In this document: positions 7,464 through 9,876 of the stretch, one piece after another
How positions within the stretch are numbered: position 1 is the stretch's first letter
Layout of the letters: each line of letters opens with the position of its first letter
Origin: CAZWHE01 sp964633825
GTDB taxonomy: Bacteria > Planctomycetota > B15-G4 > CAYZWU01
Assembly: GCA_964633825.1 (NCBI GenBank)
Contig: CAZWHE010000148.1
Coordinates: 1 to 9,876, forward strand
DNA: 9,876 nucleotides
Direction of reading: 5' to 3'
Position numbers and translations under genes: made by a program
Notes under the pieces: model-generated
Databases searched by the model: none
Told to the model about the DNA's origin: nothing
Seen by the model: the letters and a program-made list of their open reading frames with translations, nothing else

Positions 7464-9092
7464 ATGTCTTCTCACCGTGTCGTCTTCAAATCCTCGGGAA
7501 GGTCGGCGGTCGTTGCGGACGGAGCCTTCATCCTGGAAGCGGCCCGTCTCGCCGGCGAGCCCCTCCCGGCCGAATGCGCGGGCCGCGGCGCCTGTGGCCG
7601 CTGCCTCGTGCAGGTGGAGAAGGGGGATGTTCCCGAGTACCGCGTTCTCCGCCGGGAGTCGGGCTCCGCCCAGGTGCTGGCCTGCCTGACCCCCGTTCAC
7701 TCGCCCCTCCTTCTCCTCCCTCTCGAGGACGAAGACCTCCCCCGGCTCATCTCGAGGGAGAGCAATGTCGGCCTCGCTCCTCTCGAGCAGTGGGCAGGCC
7801 GGCCCCTGGCTCTCGATCCGCTCGTGGGGCCTGCCGGCCAAGACGATCTGGGTGTCGCCGTCGATCTGGGAACCACCACGATCCGCCTTCTCCTCATCGA
7901 CCTCGACAGCGGTCTGGTGAAAGGGGAAGCCGCGGCCTACAACCCGCAGATTCCCATGGGAGCGGACGTGATTTCGCGCATCGTGGCCGCTGAGAAGGGG
8001 CTTCTTAACAAACTCGCTTCAACCGTCCGGTCCGCCGTGAAAAAAATGGTCGTCCGTGCCGCGAAGGAAGGCGTCGTCGATCCCGGCCGGATCAGCGGGT
8101 ACGTTGTGGCCGGCAACCTGACAATGGTTCATCTCCTTCTGGCCGAGGACCCTGCCGGAATCAGGCGTGTTCCCTCGGAACCGCGGGCCCTCGATTTCGA
8201 GCCCCGGTCCGCTTCCGCTCTCGGGTGGCCAGGCTCAGCGAAATCGCGCGTCCATCTCCTGCCCGCTGCCGGGGGATGGGTGGGGGGCGACATCATTGCC
8301 GGCACGATGCGCGCCGGCTTTTCCCGGCGGGAAGGGAATCTCCTCCTCTACGTCGACCTCGGGACGAACGGCGAGATCGTTCTGGGCGGGAGCCGATACG
8401 CCATGGCCTGCGCGTGCAGTGCCGGGCCAGCCTTCGAGGGGGGCGGGATACGCTGCGGCATGAGAGCCGATAAGGGGGCCGTGGACGGCGCCCGCGTCGA
8501 TGCCGGCCGGGAGAGCCTCGATCTTTCCGTTGTCGGCGGGGGCGAGGTGAAAGGGATCTGCGGCTCGGGCCTGATCGCTCTGACGAACGAGCTCTTTCGA
8601 GCGGGCTGGATCGACAGGACGGGACGCTTCACTTCCCGGATGCCCGAGTCCCGTCGCGCCGGCGATGAACAGACAATGGCCCTTTCCGAAGACGGGAAGG
8701 TCGCTTTCTGGGAAAGGGACCTCAAGAGCTTGGTGCGGGCCAAGGCCGCTGTTTTTTCCGGGATCCGTTCCCTCGTGGGCGCGCTCGACGCGGGCTCCGG
8801 CGTGGTCGAGGGTCTGCTCGTTTCCGGTAACTTCGGCCGGTTTCTCAATCTCCCTGCTGCGGTCGGAATCGGCCTGCTGCCCGATATGGAGCCGGGCCGG
8901 TACGGCTATATCGACAACGGTTCCCTCGAGGGAGCCGCCCTCGCCCTCCTCTCGAAAGATTTCCTCGGCGAGCTCTGCGATTACCTGAAGAAGATCACCT
9001 ACGTCGATCTCTCCGATCTGCCCGGGTACATGGACGAGTTCGTGGGTGCCAGCTTCATTCCCCACACCGATCCCGGCCTTCTCGAGATCTAG
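7464..9092 (+). CDS. acsV: ATP-dependent reductive activator of the corrinoid protein (RACo/AcsV type)
   Basis: It restores CFeSP that has been oxidised to the inactive Co(II) state, coupling ATP hydrolysis to an uphill one-electron reduction. The N-terminal domain has the plant-type [2Fe-2S] pattern Cys38-x5-Cys44-x2-Cys47-x26-Cys74 (ECAGRGACGRC). After a linker, an ASKHA-type ATPase fold (DUF4445 family) follows: AVDLGTTT at 132-139, YVDLGTNGE at 296-304 and GICGSGL at 364-370. At 542 residues it is shorter than the characterised Carboxydothermus RACo, which I recall as over 600. Only about 55 residues separate the last cluster cysteine from the ATPase start, so a shortened linker or middle domain is likely. 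It lacks the C-terminal ferredoxin clusters of methanogen RamA. The start lies four bases after the acsC stop with no strong SD, so translation is probably coupled. Its position directly after acsC supports the CFeSP as its target. Confidence 0.93.
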   Translation: MSSHRVVFKSSGRSAVVADGAFILEAARLAGEPLPAECAGRGACGRCLVQVEKGDVPEYRVLRRESGSAQVLACLTPVHSPLLLLPLEDEDLPRLISRESNVGLAPLEQWAGRPLALDPLVGPAGQDDLGVAVDLGTTTIRLLLIDLDSGLVKGEAAAYNPQIPMGADVISRIVAAEKGLLNKLASTVRSAVKKMVVRAAKEGVVDPGRISGYVVAGNLTMVHLLLAEDPAGIRRVPSEPRALDFEPRSASALGWPGSAKSRVHLLPAAGGWVGGDIIAGTMRAGFSRREGNLLLYVDLGTNGEIVLGGSRYAMACACSAGPAFEGGGIRCGMRADKGAVDGARVDAGRESLDLSVVGGGEVKGICGSGLIALTNELFRAGWIDRTGRFTSRMPESRRAGDEQTMALSEDGKVAFWERDLKSLVRAKAAVFSGIRSLVGALDAGSGVVEGLLVSGNFGRFLNLPAAVGIGLLPDMEPGRYGYIDNGSLEGAALALLSKDFLGELCDYLKKITYVDLSDLPGYMDEFVGASFIPHTDPGLLEI

Positions 9093-9110
9093 TCAAAGCG
9101 CCTGTAATTT

Positions 9111-9152
9111 CCGGCATAAAATGCTGTGCTTGCCCGAAAGCACGATGCCTGG
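9111..9152 (+). other. Two-tier stem-loop after acsV, possible operon 3' end structure
   Basis: The inner stem is GTGCTT (9126-9131) with AAGCAC (9138-9143) around the loop GCCCGA. The outer stem is CCGGCAT (9111-9117) with ATGCC-T-GG (9145-9152), having one bulged T. CGGCAT/ATGCTG (9112-9126) is a competing small hairpin. No T-run follows, so this is not a standard intrinsic terminator; it may mark or protect the 3' end of the acs transcript, or be chance. Confidence 0.3.
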
Positions 9153-9196
9153 AGACAAAAACAAGTACGTTAAATTACCTAGATAAATAAATAAAA

Positions 9197-9208
9197 TATG
9201 ATATCATA
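9197..9208. promoter_or_regulatory. Perfect 12-base palindrome overlapping a -10-like box
   Basis: TATGATATCATA is its own reverse complement and lies in an AT-rich patch. Its left half, TATGAT, resembles a sigma-70 -10 box on the + strand. The best upstream partner (TTACCT at 9175-9180, 16-base spacing) is weak. It could be a promoter with an overlapping operator for the gene at 9441, which would give a leader of about 230 bases. AT-rich DNA makes such palindromes common, so confidence is low. Confidence 0.25.
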
Positions 9209-9247
9209 AAACCGGCTGTTCGATTTTCACGATTCGAGCTCCGGTTT
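9209..9247 (+). other. Inverted repeat AAACCGG ... CCGGTTT
   Basis: A 7-base perfect stem (9209-9215 with 9241-9247) encloses a 25-base loop. A run of six T at 9265-9270 comes 17 bases after the stem, too far for a typical terminator. It may be part of a leader RNA structure or a weak transcription stop for the acs operon. Confidence 0.25.
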
Positions 9248-9357
9248 GTTCAAGTTTTCGGGTCTTTTTTGAAGGAGGAGGACACAATAACACGCCCAAT
9301 CTATGTCCCGCAGGCTGAAAACAATTTCCAACTTTCTGGACTGAGTGTGCCTTTTTC

Positions 9358-9379
9358 CTGCCTTAGATGCTAGAGGCAG
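9358..9379 (+). other. Leader hairpin CTGCCTTAG / CTA-G-AGGCAG
   Basis: Nine base pairs with one bulged G close a three-base loop (ATG, 9367-9369). Flanking TTTTCC (9353-9358) can also pair with GGAAAA (9387-9392), which would extend the stem across an internal loop. It lies 62 bases before the ATG of the FG-GAP gene and directly upstream of the hairpin with the T-run, so it may belong to one folded leader. I could not match it to a known riboswitch class. Confidence 0.3.
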
Positions 9380-9400
9380 ACGCCTCGGAAAACGCCCTTC

Positions 9401-9422
9401 GGGTCGGAAACCGATTTTTTTT
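9401..9422 (+). terminator. Weak hairpin followed by eight T, just upstream of the FG-GAP gene
   Basis: TCGG (9404-9407) pairs with CCGA (9411-9414) around an AAA loop. Three preceding G (9401-9403) could add G-U pairs with the first T. The T-run covers 9415-9422. The stem is short for an intrinsic terminator. It ends seven bases before the ribosome binding site of the next gene, a position typical of attenuators; it could also end transcripts coming from upstream. Confidence 0.35.
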
Positions 9423-9440
9423 ACTGATGGAGGAATTATC

Positions 9441-9876
9441 ATGTTCAAGGGAATGATGACATTCATTTTTATGATCCTTCTAATGTTAAGCACACCAGCA
9501 GCGCTGGGGCAGATGAATGAGGATCAGAAACTCCTCGCCTGGGACGGCGCGGCGCATGATCAATTCGGCTCTTCTGTCGCAATCTTGGGTGATGTTGCCG
9601 TGATCGGAGCGAGTGATGACGATCATTATGGCATGGATTCAGGATCAGCATACTTATTCCGCTACCATGCAGGGACGGGGAGATGGTTGCTGGATGCTAA
9701 GCTCCTCCCCTGTGATGGCGCGGCGTATGATTATTTCGGCTCTTCTGTCTCAATCTTTCAAGATGTTGCCCTGATAGGAGCAGGTGACAGCGATGATAAT
9801 GGCATGGATTCGGGATCAGCGTATGTTTTCCGTTACGATACAGTATCCGGGACGTGGGCGGAGGAAGCCAAGCTTC
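9441..9876 (+). CDS. Secreted FG-GAP repeat protein, N-terminal part (3' truncated)
   Basis: The ATG at 9441 has GGAGGA at 9429-9434, six bases upstream. The frame is open to the window end (145 codons). Residues 1-23 form a signal peptide: Lys3, a hydrophobic core with FIFMILLML, then STPAALG before Gln24, so export by Sec is expected. The mature part is made of 57-residue units, each with KLL..DGAA, FGSSV, a D-V-A-(V/L)-I-G-A strand, an acidic loop (SDDDHYGMDSG; GDSDDNGMDSG) and SAY(L/V)F(R)Y. These match the FG-GAP blade signature, whose acidic loops bind calcium in beta-propellers such as integrin alpha heads. Two units and the start of a third are visible; several more would be expected downstream. 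The function is unknown: adhesion or a cell-surface scaffold is plausible. Base composition is clearly less GC-rich than in the acs genes. No link to acetyl-CoA metabolism is apparent. Confidence 0.88.
   Translation, partial: MFKGMMTFIFMILLMLSTPAALGQMNEDQKLLAWDGAAHDQFGSSVAILGDVAVIGASDDDHYGMDSGSAYLFRYHAGTGRWLLDAKLLPCDGAAYDYFGSSVSIFQDVALIGAGDSDDNGMDSGSAYVFRYDTVSGTWAEEAKL
9525..9695 (+). repeat. FG-GAP unit 1 (171 bases, 57 residues)
   Basis: Begins at QKLLAWDGAA and ends before AKLLPCDGAA. It aligns without gaps to unit 2 at a period of exactly 171 bases. Shared DNA includes GGCGCGGCG (9546 and 9717) and TTCGGCTCTTCTGTC. Confidence 0.85.
9696..9866 (+). repeat. FG-GAP unit 2 (171 bases, 57 residues)
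   Basis: Gap-free tandem copy of the preceding unit, with DNA-level similarity high enough to suggest recent duplication or homogenisation. A third unit starts at 9867 (AKL) and is cut off by the window end. Confidence 0.85.

Larger units (their letters stand above)
9093..9440. other. 348-base intergenic region with shift to lower GC and several inverted repeats
   Basis: No convincing protein gene or tRNA lies here. The first part (9100-9155) holds a two-tier inverted repeat just past acsV. The part from about 9160 to 9212 is very AT-rich in an otherwise GC-rich window and contains a perfect 12-base palindrome that includes a TATGAT box. A 7-base inverted repeat follows at 9209-9247. A strong ribosome-binding-like purine run at 9271-9281 has no start at the right distance. 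The last 90 bases form stacked potential hairpins ending in eight T just before the next gene. No terminator with the classic GC stem and T-run directly follows the acs operon. Confidence 0.7.

Noticed and set aside
8235..9065. Minus-strand open frame of 276 codons opposite acsV
   Set aside because: Shadow of the ATPase domain coding strand; no domain or ribosome binding site seen.
9303..9344. 13-codon + strand open frame as a possible leader peptide
   Set aside because: The ribosome-binding-like run is 21 bases away and the peptide shows no codon run that would suggest attenuation by a specific amino acid.
9285..9422. Cyclic-di-GMP (GEMM) or cobalamin riboswitch
   Set aside because: The conserved cores of these classes could not be found by eye; only generic hairpins and a T-run are supported.
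9227..9493. Minus-strand open frame of 88 codons in the intergenic region
   Set aside because: It starts inside the signal-peptide coding part of the FG-GAP gene, has no Shine-Dalgarno sequence, and its product resembles no family I recognise.
1..9876. CRISPR array, transposase, insertion sequence ends, tRNA or rRNA
   Set aside because: No spaced direct repeats, terminal inverted repeats with a transposase, or cloverleaf-like segments were seen; the only tandem repeats are the FG-GAP coding units.

Overview
This window is the 3' part of a bacterial Wood-Ljungdahl (reductive acetyl-CoA) operon on the + strand, followed by a regulatory-looking gap and the start of an unrelated surface or exported protein. 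The metabolic genes are strongly GC-rich, use GTG/TTG as well as ATG starts, and keep the bacterial form of acetyl-CoA synthase (about 729 residues with its N-terminal domains). The combination of acsABCD with an FG-GAP repeat exported protein would fit an anaerobe such as a Desulfobacterota (former Deltaproteobacteria) lineage or another uncultured acetogenic or sulfate-reducing group. This taxonomic reading is inference only; no marker gene is present.

Layout. 1-1225: C-terminal ~407 residues of the Ni-Fe carbon monoxide dehydrogenase (acsA/cooS), truncated by the window edge. 1227-2943: a fused CooF-like four-cluster ferredoxin plus FAD/NAD(P) oxidoreductase, whose last 59 residues are thrown out of frame by one extra base near 2763. 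2950-5139: acetyl-CoA synthase (acsB). 5139-6083: corrinoid iron-sulfur protein (CFeSP) small subunit (acsD), overlapping acsB by one base. 6113-7459: CFeSP large subunit (acsC). 7464-9092: ATP-dependent reductive activator of the CFeSP (acsV/RACo type). 9093-9440: 348 bases without a convincing gene, AT-rich in the middle, holding several inverted repeats and a hairpin followed by eight T just before the next ribosome binding site. 9441-9876: 5' part of a secreted FG-GAP repeat protein built of 57-residue units, truncated by the window end.

How it works together. CODH interconverts CO2 and CO. CO reaches the acetyl-CoA synthase A-cluster, where it joins a methyl group delivered by the AcsC/AcsD corrinoid protein and CoA to make acetyl-CoA (or the reverse, in acetate oxidisers). 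AcsV uses ATP and a [2Fe-2S] domain to re-reduce corrinoid that has been oxidised to Co(II). The fused ferredoxin-flavoprotein between acsA and acsB is the likely electron link between CODH and the NAD(P) pool. All six genes are same-strand with gaps of 29 bases or fewer (after frame correction), so they read as one transcript. The methyltransferase (acsE), nickel-insertion ATPase (cooC/acsF) and folate-branch genes are not in the window.

The most noteworthy points are the one-piece CooF-flavoprotein inside an acs operon, its single-base frame break, and the structured leader in front of the FG-GAP gene. The rest is a well-preserved known pathway; I see no evidence of a wholly new system.
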